Assembly: GCA_023515745.1 (NCBI GenBank)
Contig: JALECJ010000254.1
Location: 1,426,001-1,490,000 of the forward strand
Origin: Amoeboaphelidium protococcarum
Lineage: Eukaryota > Aphelidiomycota > Aphelidea
DNA length: 64,000 nucleotides
Direction of reading: 5' to 3'
How positions within the stretch are numbered: the first letter of the stretch is position 1; each line of letters starts with the position of its first letter. Position numbers and translations under genes: made by a program. The notes below the pieces were generated by a model. The model had not been told where the DNA came from. It did no database searches and saw nothing but the letters and a program-made list of their open reading frames with translations. Shown one piece after another: positions 12,088 through 23,407 of the stretch.

Positions 12088-14430
12088 TCACTCATTGTTT
12101 AAAAGTCTTAGAGCCAATTCTTCCTCGTCCATAGTACCATCATCTTCTTGATCAGATGACGCCTCATAGTCATTGTCATTCTAATGTTGTGAAAAGCTAC
12201 TATCATCGTCGAAAACTGCTTTTTAATCTTCATCATCGTTGTTACTCGCTAGTTATACAAGGGCAGCACCGACACCGGAATCTTCGTTCAACTTACGTCT
12301 CTTCTTCATCTTCTTCTCTTTCAACAGAGCCTTCTACCTCTTCTTATCATCCACGTCAGCTTCTTTCAATACCGATTTAACCTTCTCAACATACTCCTAC
12401 TATTTGCTGATTAGATCATTTGGATCCTTGGCATAGTCTCGCTCAGCCTCTAATTTCCAAGCAAGATCCGGTACACCTTCATCATCAAAGACCATTCTGA
12501 CGGGACGCGGTGCACTATCAGCTTTGACTTTATTCTTCAACTTTTACTTCCTCAGATCTCGAACACTTGGACCTCTCTTGTCGAAATCTGGAGCACGATC
12601 TGGAATCTTATCTAGTTGTAGTTGATGATCCTTCCTCACGATTGACAACAAATCGTCATCACCTCCGTCTTGGTCACCTTCAATCGAAGTCAAAGTGTGA
12701 ACCTTGTGCGCTTGCATAAGAGAGGTATCGTACTTCTTTGCAAAAGTTCTATCCAACTTGGTCTTTACCTTTTTCTAAGATATCTCGGCGTCTGAGTCTT
12801 CACTGTACACATCGACTTCATTGTCCTCAGCAGATGAGGATGATGAGGAAGCACATTGATCATCAGCAGGCGCAAGTCGTTGTTCAAAGCCCTCTTGTTT
12901 CTGTTGCATTTTAAGATCACCTGACGCATCCGGATCAATCTGATATGGTTTATTCTTCATTGCATTGAGGCGGCGAACAAATTTAACTTGTGGTGCGGAT
13001 GGAAGGCCAAGACTGGCAGCATAATCTTCCAGAGGCAATTTAGTGACATCAAACACCTGCTTATTCTTTTATAACCATACAGATCTCAAATAGCAAATGA
13101 ATGCCTTCTCAGCTAAATACTTAACGTCCTAGTGTTCTGCACACATACTCTACAGCTGCGGAATGATGCTTATAGTTTTCGAGGGATTGGCCTGAATCTT
13201 TTAAATGGGAATCTTCTTCTTGCTCAGCTGCTCAGCCATAGCCTCCTCTTCTGAGGGCAATAGAAACAACAAAGCGTTACCATTCGAGGTGTATCGTGCA
13301 GTTCTACCGGCACGATGAACATACGTGTCAACATCCTCTGGGCAATCCATCTAGATGACCCAATCCACACTTGGAAAATCGAGTCCTCTAGCAGCGATAT
13401 CTGTGCAAAAGAGAACGGCAGCTTTACTCTTACAAAATGTCTCATAGATGGTGTTACGCTTCAGCTATTTCTACTTCCCGTGCAAAGACATTAGAACTAT
13501 ACCGGGCTACATTTTGCACAGAACTTCATACACAAATCTCACCTGCTTACAACTGGACATGAAGACTATCACTTTACTCTGTAGATGTGTCTTGATAAAA
13601 GAGTATAAGATATCAATCTTCTCATACAGCTCACACACAAGATAGTGCTGACTGAGAGCATCCGGAGTCGAGTGCTGAGCCTTCTCATGCACGGCCACAT
13701 ATTGAGGATTGTCAAGACTAAGGCGCGCCAGGTCGCGCACACTCTTTGTCTGTGTGGCTGAGAAAAGCAAAGTCTACCTATCTCTAGGCAGAAAGTCTAC
13801 AATAGCATTAATGGTCTTTTTGAATCCCAGATCAAGGATACGATCAGCCTCATCCAGAATGAGCATCTAAAGATTATTACACTCAAAGTATGCAGTCTCG
13901 TCCATATGCTAAAGTAGTCGCCCAGGAGTACAAATCAAGATATTCATCCTATTGATACGCTCCTTCTCTTCATCCACATTCTTTCCACCAATAGCAAGGC
14001 CGGCAGATAATTGATGATACTTACCAATCTTGCGCAGAACATTGAACAGCTGCAGAGCTAATTCACGCGTCGGCGAGATGATCAACGCGCCCAATCCATC
14101 CAGCTTGGACCATTTCTAGCGATAAAGCACTTCCAGCACCGGAATAAGAAATGCAAGTGATTTACCAGATCCAGTTTTGGCAGCTCCCAATACATCTCTA
14201 CCGCACAATGTGTATCCCAAGGCACTTCTCTAGATATCAGTCATCTCCACAAAGCCGGCGTCCTTCAGTCCGCGTAGAGTTGGTGCACTCAGTGGCAATT
14301 GGGTAAATTAAGTGAAATGCGAACTATCAAAGCACTCTTTAGTCTTTTCCACAAGACTATCAATATCATCTGCATTGGAAGATTGTTTATTCAGCTACTA
14401 TTGCTTGGATTTATTGGTCTTTTGCTTCAT
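12088..14430 (-). CDS. DBP4: DBP4/DDX10, nucleolar DEAD-box helicase
   Basis: A 780-residue ATP-dependent RNA helicase used in early pre-rRNA processing. Motifs in order: TDIQRSAL (Q motif), AAKTGSGKS (Walker A), [15 protein letters not shown] (DEAD box), [17 protein letters not shown], and HRAGRTAR. The C-terminal half carries the DBP4-specific [21 protein letters not shown] stretch, a linker with runs of Ser and acids, and a basic region ending [11 protein letters not shown]. This C-terminus separates it from other DEAD-box proteins. Start at 14430 is the first in-frame ATG ([12 protein letters not shown]). Single exon, 780 residues against 770 in yeast. Confidence 0.95.
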
Positions 14431-14759
14431 TTTCTTCTTGGTTGTTATTTAAGCTTTGCTGATCAGATTTTGAATAAAAGTCGATTGAGATTGGTCGCGC
14501 TGTTCATAATTTAGAATCCCTTTAATTTAATTCGAAGTCTCTGCAAGATAAAATATTCTGATCAAAGAGAATGCATTAATGTTTTGAGAAGTAATTCGGT
14601 TTGTAAAGTACTCAAGCAAGCACCTTGAGAGATTTGGCTGTCAATGCTGGTGACATTCCACTCGCGGCAATATTGAGCTCTACAAGCGCGTGTTGAAATT
14701 ACTGACCGACCGCTGCGTTTGAACAGTTCCCCGCTGGCTTTCTATCTAAACTCAAACTA

Positions 14760-15163
14760 ATGTTACCCTTGTCTATAATGTTCCGACCGCCACATCACAA
14801 CGTACCTGTTCAGAGCAATTGGGATGTGACCGACGTGAAAGAGACTAATCGTATGATTGTCCTGCTGATACCTACTGTGGCTATCTTCTTTTTGTTGATA
14901 GTTTCCACATTGGCGACAATGCTCCTGCTCTGTTATAACGTCCTGCTCTGTGGTAATGTAGTAGCTGTGTGATAGAGTAACTCAGAAATAAGGATTTTGC
15001 AGAAATCAAGGCTTATGAGATAAAAGCTGGCGATCCACCGATCTTAGACATCAATGAAGCGTGGCCTCTGGGCTCTGACAAATCGTTTGAAGTACACGTG
15101 AATCCCAAGCTTTCATCAGATAAGATTGCATTGGGCTCTGTGAAAAAGTTACTTGCTCTTTGA
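14760..15163 (+). CDS. Small single-pass membrane protein, unknown
   Basis: Two exons, 14760-14952 and 15003-15163, separated by a 50-nt intron (gtaatg...ttgcag), code for 117 residues. The evidence for splicing is that reading on meets TGA 6 codons later, whereas the join restores a frame of about 53 further codons. The N-terminal part is polar (NVPVQSNWDVTDVKETNR), followed by one strong hydrophobic segment at about residues 36-62 (MIVLLIPTVAIFFLLIVSTL) and a C-terminal polar domain (YEIKAGDPPILDINEAWPLG). I do not recognise the family. Confidence 0.6.
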
Positions 15164-15290
15164 ATGAGTCACCTGGTCGTAGGCAAAACTTTGACTCGTG
15201 ATGACGCTTATTGGTTGAATAAATGATAGCCACCTCTGTATAAATAGAATAAATAGTACAATAGGCTAAATAACGCATCCTTTTTAAGAG

Positions 15291-15993
15291 ATGCCCTGCC
15301 AGGAGCAAAAAATATTGGTTGGGAGAATTCTAAGAATCCAAACAAGATCCGATGATGAGCAAATGATCTTCATCATTCATGATGGTACTGTTTGCGTTGG
15401 CATCACAGGGCCAGGAGTCATTTCTGCAATTCAACACGAACGCTACAAAGTTGGTGCATGTATAGCCCTGGTCGATGCGAAGCTACAACGGCGTGGCTGC
15501 AGAATGCATATAACAGTTGGAACAAGAGTGAGCTCAGGATTTATGACAACTTTGCCTGATGCCTTATTGCTGAGTCGCATGCTGGAATTTTATTAATTAA
15601 GTCAACGCAAAGCTGATAGCGTTTCAGTAGGAAATAGCACTATTGTTGTCTCATAACATTACTCTGGGTGACAAGCTGTATTTGCGCAATTTAGTTTGTC
15701 TGAAGAGGGAGGAATAGGTCTTTGAAATAGCCTCAGATGGTATAGTGAACAATCTAGAAAATTACCTCGTGTCAGGCATACCATTTGACGCCATGTATAT
15801 AAGATCTATAACGTGGCTATTATCCGCGACAGACTACGTGTTTGAAGAAGAGCGCCTTGATCCTTAAGACTTTGAAATGCTCGATCAAATCTATTGGATT
15901 TTCATAGTAAATATTGTAGTGCTGTTAAGCTTGATGTTTAACCTCAATGAGAAAGAGAAGATTGATAAGCAAGATCTATGTCACTATCAGTGA
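15291..15993 (+). CDS. OB-fold-like protein, probably two exons
   Basis: The frame from MPCQEQKILVGRILRIQ (15291) runs 126 codons to TGA at 15669-15671. A second, different frame without TGA runs from 15572 to TGA at 15991-15993 (over 135 codons). Both parts look beta-rich and OB-like: DEQMIFIIHDGTVCVGITGP in the first, ITLGDKLYLRNLVCLKREEQ in the second. A donor-like gtgagc at 15528 and in-phase acceptors at 15612, 15627 or 15630 would join them into about 201-206 residues. If the first frame simply ends at 15671, the second is a separate gene without a visible start. Function unknown; a nucleic-acid-binding role is a guess. Confidence 0.45.
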
Positions 15994-16800
15994 TCAACCT
16001 ATCATAAGACGCTTCTCTAACTACATTGATATACGACTAGTCAGATTGCGTAGAAAAACACAACTCAAATTCTAAAAATCAATGAAATATGAAAGTCCAA
16101 CTAATAAAAACATGAACTGAGTACTGTCGTAAATTCTTATTCTTTCGATGTCTTCCACTTCTTATGCAAAGTCAGTAGTACACGTAATGTATCGCAGGCA
16201 AGCAGGATTCGTTCCACGTTTTATGTTCAAACGAGACGATATTTTTCATCAAACGCGCTGACCTTAAGACGAGAAACAAAGCATAACAAGTAACAGATAT
16301 GGATGATACTGATCAATCATCGTGATTTAGATTCAATTGTGCCACAGAGAATCAGACTTCCTCCTCTCATAGGTGTCGATCCTTAGTACAAACGCCATTC
16401 CGCATTTTAATTTATCCAAGAGTAGGAGAGAATGTTTTTAGAGCCGGAGCTGAAATGCTACGATATAACGCGTATGCAGCGAGAATGACATCTCTTTAGA
16501 CGATAGAACGGACTCGTACGTCAAGCTTGGTTATCAGACTTAATAAGAGTTATGTACTACTTTGATCGAAACATTCTATCAACCGTCAAAACGTTAAAAC
16601 AGATGTTCAATTGATTTCGCTGGCGCATTGATCGACCCACTGCACAACCTCCTCTTGAAAATGCGTACAATAGATCCCACTTAATCAAAACACTCAGATT
16701 TTGCTGATCTTCATCTCAAATAGATTACCGCGAATTGAAAAATTTAGCATTTTGCAATCTTGAACAATTGATAACCACACTTACTGAGTATCATATCATT
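15994..16800. other. Unresolved 0.8-kb region
   Basis: I could not assign a gene here. A plus-strand frame free of TGA runs from about 16330 to 16558, with ILIYPRVGENVFRAGAEM, but has no clear start. An upstream in-phase ATG (MDDTDQSS at 16300) is cut by TGA at 16324-16326. On the minus strand, ATGs near 16755 can be joined by a 49-nt GT-AG intron to a short basic, presequence-like frame. Either may be a small gene with introns. Confidence 0.3.
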
Positions 16801-17964
16801 ATGACTTAGAGAGTTGCTTTTTAGTTAAAAGCCGATTCACCGAAGGATTAGTTGGTACGGCTGGGCTAGTTGTTTGTGAATGGCATTGAATTGCAGACTC
16901 CAAATTGTCTAATTTATACGCGTAACAGATGCGTTCCTCATCTAACACCAGATCTACTGGCGCGATTGAACCATCCATATTTGCTATATAGCTGGGAGTA
17001 GATCATCTAAACTGTTGATAAGTCAATACTGGAATCGATGCCTCCAACAATGAGTATCAGAGAATTCTTTTCAATTCCATAGGATCAGATTGCATTTGTT
17101 ACATGGCGCGATTCATTGAAATACAATGACACGTCCGTGAATGGAGACAAATACGTAACTTGTGTATCAAAGAAGGGCCATTAGAGGATTACACCTCAAA
17201 TATTTGATTCTTATATCTAACGCGGCGGATTCGATTTCAGTAGTCTTCTGTCTGATTGTCCTGTTGATACTAGTCTGACGCGTAAGAGAGCCCAGAAGTC
17301 TAGTGACAGGACATTATCGTATTATTCTAGCAGTCGGTACACATAAAAATCCGATGTTGATGGCCTTAAATGCGCGCTTACGGGGACAATTATGTGTTGT
17401 GCCTCAGAATCGGATGAAGATGTTCGATATCAGTCCTGTTAATAGATGCAATCATTCCAATTTCCTGGTTATATTCTAGAGGGCCTCAATCTGCATGAAA
17501 GTCGAGATCAGTTCTAGAAGAGAATCCAGTTTGCCACTCATAATCTGCCTTAAGACTCTTTTAAATGTCTGTTTGGACTGCGTAGTATCTAGGATGTATT
17601 TACTGCTGTTGAGAACGGTGTGGATCTTTTTGACTCAAGTCTCGCTTATGAGCTCACTGAACAAGCAAAAGTGTTTAATTTGGTCAGTGATGGTGGCAGA
17701 AGGTAAAGTGATGCGTACAGTATTATGCAACCACAATTTGCAGATGATCAATCACCTCTGGTTCACGGATGTACGTGTTATTCATGTCAGAGCTACTCTA
17801 AAGGTTATGTCTAGCACTTGCTCACGGTGAAAGAGATTCTTGGTAGCACTCTGCTGATGATGCATAATTTGCACTAATTCATACAATTCACTCAATAGCT
17901 GCGACAAAGTGCAGTTGATGGTTCGTACCTGGAATTTAAATAAAAATATACCAAGATATAATGA
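16801..17964 (+). CDS. QTRT2: QTRT2, accessory subunit of eukaryotic queuine tRNA-ribosyltransferase
   Basis: A 387-residue TIM-barrel protein of the TGT family. With catalytic QTRT1 it inserts queuine at the wobble position of GUN tRNAs. The zinc-site signature near the C-terminus is intact: LVHGCTCYSCQSYSKGYVQHLL followed by MMHNLHQF, giving CxCxxC plus His. IQRGGFDFSSLLSD and LFDSSLAYELTEQAKVF match QTRT2. The catalytic Asp-rich loop of QTRT1 is not obvious, and the general drift from the catalytic subunit supports QTRT2. Start is the ATG at 16801. Many TAA and TAG codons are read as Gln. Confidence 0.85.
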
Positions 17965-18023
17965 ACATTGAAAGATTAAAAGTGCCTTAATATGACCAGG
18001 AACTCTAAAAAGTACATATTTAT

Positions 18024-20300
18024 TCAGTCAGCTTTCACTGGCAAATAGCTAGACAAATCTTCAGACGTTTATCGAGTGGCCAGGTAGACAAATGCACAAA
18101 GAGACACGATCATTATCATTGATATAATTGGATGTTCAGCAAAAAATTATTACACATTTCTTACCATATTGCCAGCGACAGAGTCAGAGGACAGACTTTT
18201 AGGAGTGGATTCTCCATCTTCCACAGCTTGTATGGCCATCTTTATCGACTATGAGGACGTGAATTGAAACTTCAACCCATCTTGGTATCCGTCATAATAC
18301 TACTATCCGTTCGGAGATATGATAACCAGTGAAGGGAGTTTAGAAGAATCTTTAATACCAAAATTAGCGTCTATATACTTGGCCCACTAAAGTCCACTTA
18401 TCCAAACGAACACATAGCCATTCTATTCCATAGACTTTTGACGAGGCAACGCTGCAGCGGCATCTTTCATCATCAAAATTTCAGCCTTGGAGTGATCATT
18501 CGCCAAAATACCCATAACTACTGGTCGCTTCAGTGCAAAAACATCAGCAGAGTTAAATTCGTTCATTGCAATTACAATCGGAAATCTATTCTGACTGATC
18601 CACTCTGATACCGAATCATCCTCAATCGACGTGATCTTTTGAGATATTTAAGTATTGTCTTTGAAGATTACAATATACTTACTACTCGTGTCGGATAGCT
18701 TATACTTGGTATACCCAGATGGATCAGATAACACGTAAAAGTTGGCATCACGATAGTACTTCTTTGCAACAACTTCAAAGGAATCTACATCTGATTACTA
18801 CACTTTACCAGGAGTGATCAACACCAGGGAAACACTGGAAATGATACTTGAAGTATCCTGCGAGTTCAACTTGGAGAATTAATTCACATCAGTTAGCTTT
18901 TAAACAATCTGCCTGGACATTTACAATGCAAAATCTTTAAGCATCTCAATAGTCCTTGGATTTCGATAATCTGCCACCATCTTACCATTGTAAAAGAATA
19001 AAAGAGTCGGATATCCTTTGACATGATGTATCTTACATAACGCCGTGTTGGAAGTGCAATCAACTTTACCAAATCTAGTGCTATCTCTCAGCTCCTACGC
19101 CAATTTAGTCCATACGGGCTCTAATTTCTTACAATGATGGCACCAAGGCGCGTAGAATTCAATAAACCATGGTCCTTTAGCAATTGTACTTTCAAAAGAG
19201 TTGAGTTTATCATCCGTCAACACGACAACCTGCCCGTCACTCTTAATGATCCTATCATTATCATCAGTTTTCAACAAACTCTTAACATCATCAGCAGATT
19301 CTTTATCAGCCAGCTGTTCAGGCTTAAGAGGATCTTTTAAAGGCTACAACATTGTCTGCTGAGAGGGAGGATATTTCTAGCCAACTTCCTTCATCACAGA
19401 CTTGATCCATTAGGCGAAAGGCTCAGCTTTAGGGGCACCATTAAAAGTTTGGATCACTTTCCCATCAAAAGTGAATGCTCTCACAGTCGGAAAAGAAAAT
19501 ATATCATTCTCCTAACACAACTCTCCGTTACCAGCATCGGAATCCAGACAGTCAACTCTGCCCACAATAACATTTCTGTAATGGGAAGCTTTAAATTCGG
19601 CAGCTTCACCAGACGAGATTAAATCTTTTGCCACCTGTTCAAAATGGGGCTTAAAAGCTTTGCAATGATGGCACATATTAGAGTAAAATTCCACAATAGC
19701 CAGCGCCGCATTATTCTTTACAAACCATTCAAACGCCTCTGGTGTCAGATCCGTGATATACTATCCACCTGACTACGGATTCTTCTATTAAGATGCCACA
19801 TCAGAAGAGGGAGCGGTGAGAAGACCTTTAGATTTCAAATAAAATACAACAGACTAAGCATTGCGGTCACCTACATACTCCTCCACTCGATTCCCATTCT
19901 AGAATAGATACAGCGACGGATATCCAGAGAGAGCCTGCATGTCACAGTGAGGCGTGTTCTAATGCACAGCACAGTTGACTTTGGCAATGTGCACCAACTG
20001 CTTATAATCAGTAGCGAAATCCAGCGAGAACCGCTTCTTCAAGTCCAATTCATCCTGATCGAATAATGCTTGAGCCACCTGCTTATACTGGGGTGCAAAT
20101 TTTTGGCATATGGGACACCATGGTGTGTAGTACTCAACCAGCCACGCGCCAGTCTTGAACTTGGAGTCTGCCTGAGGACCTCTCAAATCTTCAATGAACG
20201 GCGAGTCGAAATGTTCAGGCGGAGCAGGAGGACGACCATACACCTAGAGAAGAGCGACTGTCAACAAGGATAAAACCACAAGATACATACATTTCTTCAT
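18024..20300 (-). CDS. PDI-like membrane protein with three thioredoxin domains
   Basis: A 758-residue secretory-pathway protein. The N-terminus [18 protein letters not shown] is a signal peptide. Three thioredoxin domains carry active sites CPIC (near residue 64), CHHC (near 212) and CHHC (near 389), each in a YxxxC or APWC setting. A further region with thioredoxin-like folding but no CxxC follows (about 470-700). A single hydrophobic segment ([17 protein letters not shown], about 725-742) lies near the C-terminus, and no KDEL-type signal is present, so it is probably anchored in the ER membrane. The CHHC sites would favour oxidation or isomerisation less strongly than CGHC. Confidence 0.88.
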
Positions 20301-21065
20301 GGTCCTTATACGACTACCGGTTTTTAAGAACCAATGATAAAATTCAAAACAATATCCTATCTTAAAAAAAATAATAAACAGCAAGTACAGTAGAACGTAC
20401 TTATCAGCCCGCGCTTTGAACTAAAAGAGATAAAGGGCGAGAAAGATTGAAATGAGGGTTCCGCGTAGTGCTGCTCGCTTCAAGATTATCCTAGTTGAAT
20501 TGGATTGACTGCATAGTCTAAAATTTGATTCTATTAAATGTCTATACCTTCAGCGGTAAAATCTAGTGGCTCTCCTTCAATATAAGCTAGAGCCAATTGG
20601 CTTTGTTTGAGCGCGCATCAGGGCCATTTGGCTCTGACGACTATAATTGCCCAGAGTTGCTGGCTTCGACATATTCTAGTTATATTTGCATTCAGTTTCT
20701 TTTCTGCAATAGAAGCTCATTAAATGTCTATACCTTCAGTAGTTGAAATCGAGTGGCTCTTTTTCAATCTAAGCTAGAGCCAATTGGCTTTGTTTGAGCG
20801 CGCATCAGGGCCATTTGGCTCTGACTACTTTAATCGCCTAGTACTGTTAAATTCGACATATTTCAAGTAATTTTGGATTCACTGCACTCAATAATAAGAT
20901 ATTAAACGAAAACTTTCTGGTTCTTAGTTAGCCTCGTCGTCTTTGTTGAATATTCGCATTCTTATTTCTCAGTCTCTTCTCTTCCTTTTACAGTATTATA
21001 TTCTTTGTAATACGAAGTAAAGTGGATTGCTTAGAAACTAATAATTTAATATTAAAAGTATTAAA
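20301..21065. other. Divergent intergenic region with a tandem duplication
   Basis: A 765-bp region between the PDI-like gene and the plus-strand gene at 21066. A CCAAT motif is at about 20331. The central part is a two-copy direct repeat described separately. The remaining sequence is AT-rich without an open frame. Confidence 0.6.
20533..20880. repeat. Two-copy tandem repeat, period about 186-187 bp, with palindromes
   Basis: The unit begins attaaatgtctataccttcag at 20533 and again at 20719. Both copies contain gtggctct, a perfect palindrome agccaattggct (20591-20602 and 20778-20789), then tttgtttgagcgcgcatcaggg and ccatttggctctgac. Inside each unit GGCTCT and AGAGCC can pair, and AGCCAATTGGCT is self-complementary. 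The copies differ by scattered substitutions and a 1-nt indel. Confidence 0.85.
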
Positions 21066-21365
21066 ATGGGAGGTGGACATGATGGATCACATTGGGCAGA
21101 GCCTGCGGGACCTAGGTACAGATATCCAAAGTGGGTGTGGAGTAGCACTGGTGGATGGTGGGCAGACCCGAAATACTGGCGATCTAATACTGCAAAGGTG
21201 ATGCTTGGATTCATACTGCCGGCTTCTCTGACTGCGTTCTATGTGAGCAGTTAACGTGAGTAGCATTCAAAGCCACCCACGTCTTGGTCTCCTGCGCTCA
21301 TTTATGCAAAAGAATTTTAGCCTGGTGGTCAGTGGCACGCGGAAGCTTAATCGTTGCGTAAATGA
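21066..21365 (+). CDS. Probable small complex I accessory subunit (fungal NUVM/B-type)
   Basis: A 99-residue protein starting MGGGHDGSHWAEP. The segment PKWVWSSTGGWWADPKYWRSNT resembles a block I know from small fungal complex I membrane-arm subunits (KYVWSPAGGWW...PKxWRxNT). It is followed by one hydrophobic segment (VMLGFILPASLTAFYVSS) and a polar tail with SWSPALIYAKEFQPGG. No presequence is obvious, which is usual for such subunits. The assignment rests on remembered motif similarity, so the exact subunit name is uncertain. Single exon with TAA and TAG read as Gln. Confidence 0.55.
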
Positions 21366-21450
21366 ACTGATAATACACTAAGATATAGTCTATAAACATT
21401 TTTGGCGGTTATTTCAAAATTGATAATGTCAATATTTTTCTACATATTAT

Positions 21451-23163
21451 TCACCAAATGTCACATATAAATCTTGAAGATTATTATAGTTATTGCAGAG
21501 TTATGCTTTAACAGTTCTCTAATGATGATGATGATGATGATGATTCTAGAATTTAACTCAGTACGGATCTCACTGCTGGAAGGACAGTCTTTGCACTACC
21601 GCATACATACACTTTGCTTTCAGAACTAGCGGTACAAATTTTGTGTATCAGCTCTTACTTGAGCAGCATTGCATCTTGAACATATCCATTATAATGATAA
21701 TGAAGTCCTTTGACTTGAGTGTGACTTTGATCTGCAATATCGCGTGATAGAGATACATGTAATTCAGTGATGACACTGCACTCCAAGTACTAAATTAACT
21801 CGTCCTTATACAAGAAATCAGCATCTCGGAATCTACAGCCATAAAACATATAAATCTTTCCTCTATCTGCAATAATGTCTTTATTATCTCCTTAATGGGC
21901 AAGTCCTTACGCGTAGCTGTGACGAAGGAAGCTCATAAGAGGGGCAATACCAGTACCAGTGCATATGAGAATCATATCAGTTCCATAATCTGGGATAGTA
22001 AAGAGATTATTATGGCTCATCACACGCGGTTAAACTTTCAATTGCAGAGATTGACTACTAGCCAGACTGGAGATCAAATGCTAGGAACACACACCACGTC
22101 TAATTAAGGATTGACCTTTATTTCCACTTGCAATTTAATCGTCAATAATCTTTACACAGATTGACAATTCCGTGGAGGTAGATGTCTCAGAACATGAAGA
22201 AGATGGTGATTTAGACTAACTACCAGCAGCATTAATATATTACTGATGAAGCAATGAAGATGTTATGGAAAAGCTTCTTGGTGCCAGAGGATTTAAGCAA
22301 TTTACCAGTTGAGATAGTGACGGCTGACACGACGCAAATGTCATTAAAATATCCAGCAGATTAGGTTGCATTGATTACAATTGTTTAAACGCGTTGGCTC
22401 CCTACTTACTACATAGGAACATTAATCGGCGTCTATCTATATCATTTTGAGTGCATTCTATTAAGGTACGCAATAGTGCTTTGCGTAGAGGCCCACAGAT
22501 ATCCAGGTATTGACTAAACAGGTCGTACGCTGAACATCTTCGTGGTAGTTGATTCGAAGTCCCCTGATCAGAGCTTTGAATCAACAGCATATCTTTCATA
22601 GAGTAACCGAGTCTTTCCAGCAATAACTATACCAAATTATCATCATTATGAGGATAGATTTATATTGCATCTCCAGGTCGATAATCCCATTCAAAATCAT
22701 CTATTCTCAAATGCAATTCTAATACTTTTGATACTAATTCCTTTTCTGAATCTGTGATAATACGCGCTTATTAAATGACTGCATATTTAGAGAATTAATT
22801 AATGCTCTTGATAGTAGAATCATCTTTCAAATTAAGCTTATTAATATCAGGCAAACCATCATCATCAGCGTCATTAGTTAAGGTATCCTAATCTAGCATC
22901 TTCTAAGCAGTAATCGTGAGAATTTAGCGCGCAAGTTTGGGAATGCCAGTCAGTTGATCCATTTCTGCAGCAGTATCAGCAAATTGTATGTCCAATACAG
23001 ATCCTGCAATCTATGTTTAATCTAAATTCTTGATAACCTCAAAAGTTTTATCATCCATCTACAACAAAGTCATGACACCTGACTACTAAAAAATTAAATT
23101 CCTTTACTGGATGTTTTTTCCAATGCAAAAAGGACAAAGTTTGAACGCCTTCGTAATTCTCAT
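21451..23163 (-). CDS. Methionine synthase reductase-like flavoprotein lacking the FMN domain
   Basis: A 570-residue protein closest to MTRR. The FAD-binding part has FEWDYRPGDAIQIYPHNDD, ALLRTLIECTQNDIDRRRL then LCSKQGANAF (a distinctive MTRR block), and PRSFSITSSL. The NADPH part has CTGTGIAPFMSF (near residue 400), MFYGCRFRDADFLYKDEL, VYVCGSAK, and ends CDIW, the family's terminal Trp. In MTRR an FMN-binding flavodoxin domain normally comes first. Here the frame starts at 23163 with a non-flavodoxin region of about 150 residues, and only 244 bp separate it from MED6, too little for that domain. It would need a separate electron carrier, or act as a ferredoxin-reductase-type enzyme (inference). 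Confidence 0.8.
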
Positions 23164-23407
23164 GATGTTAGAACTGCATCAGATTCCGTATCGCCAAATA
23201 CATCTTCAGCAATATAATTGATAGTTTACTGTCATACAAAGTCTTTGCAATCAGCATAAAGATTTGCATATAAGTTGACACTCCAATTTTGTGGGTGTCC
23301 TTTATACTTCTTACACTCACTTAACAAATCTCCTCTACGGAACGCGTCAACTTCTCCTGGTTGGTTTACGCTAACATCTTATTCAGCTTGTTAAATTTAA
23401 CGCTCAT
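23164..23407. other. Short divergent promoter between the reductase and MED6
   Basis: Only 244 bp separate the two opposing start codons. ACGCGT is at about 23342-23347. A spliced minus-strand mini-frame could begin at 23407 (see findings), but a shared promoter is the simpler reading. Confidence 0.45.

Noticed and set aside
18100-18180. Strong donor-like gtaaga near the PDI-like C-terminus
   Set aside because: The unspliced frame gives a sensible transmembrane segment and ends normally, and no TGTAG acceptor lies at a suitable distance.
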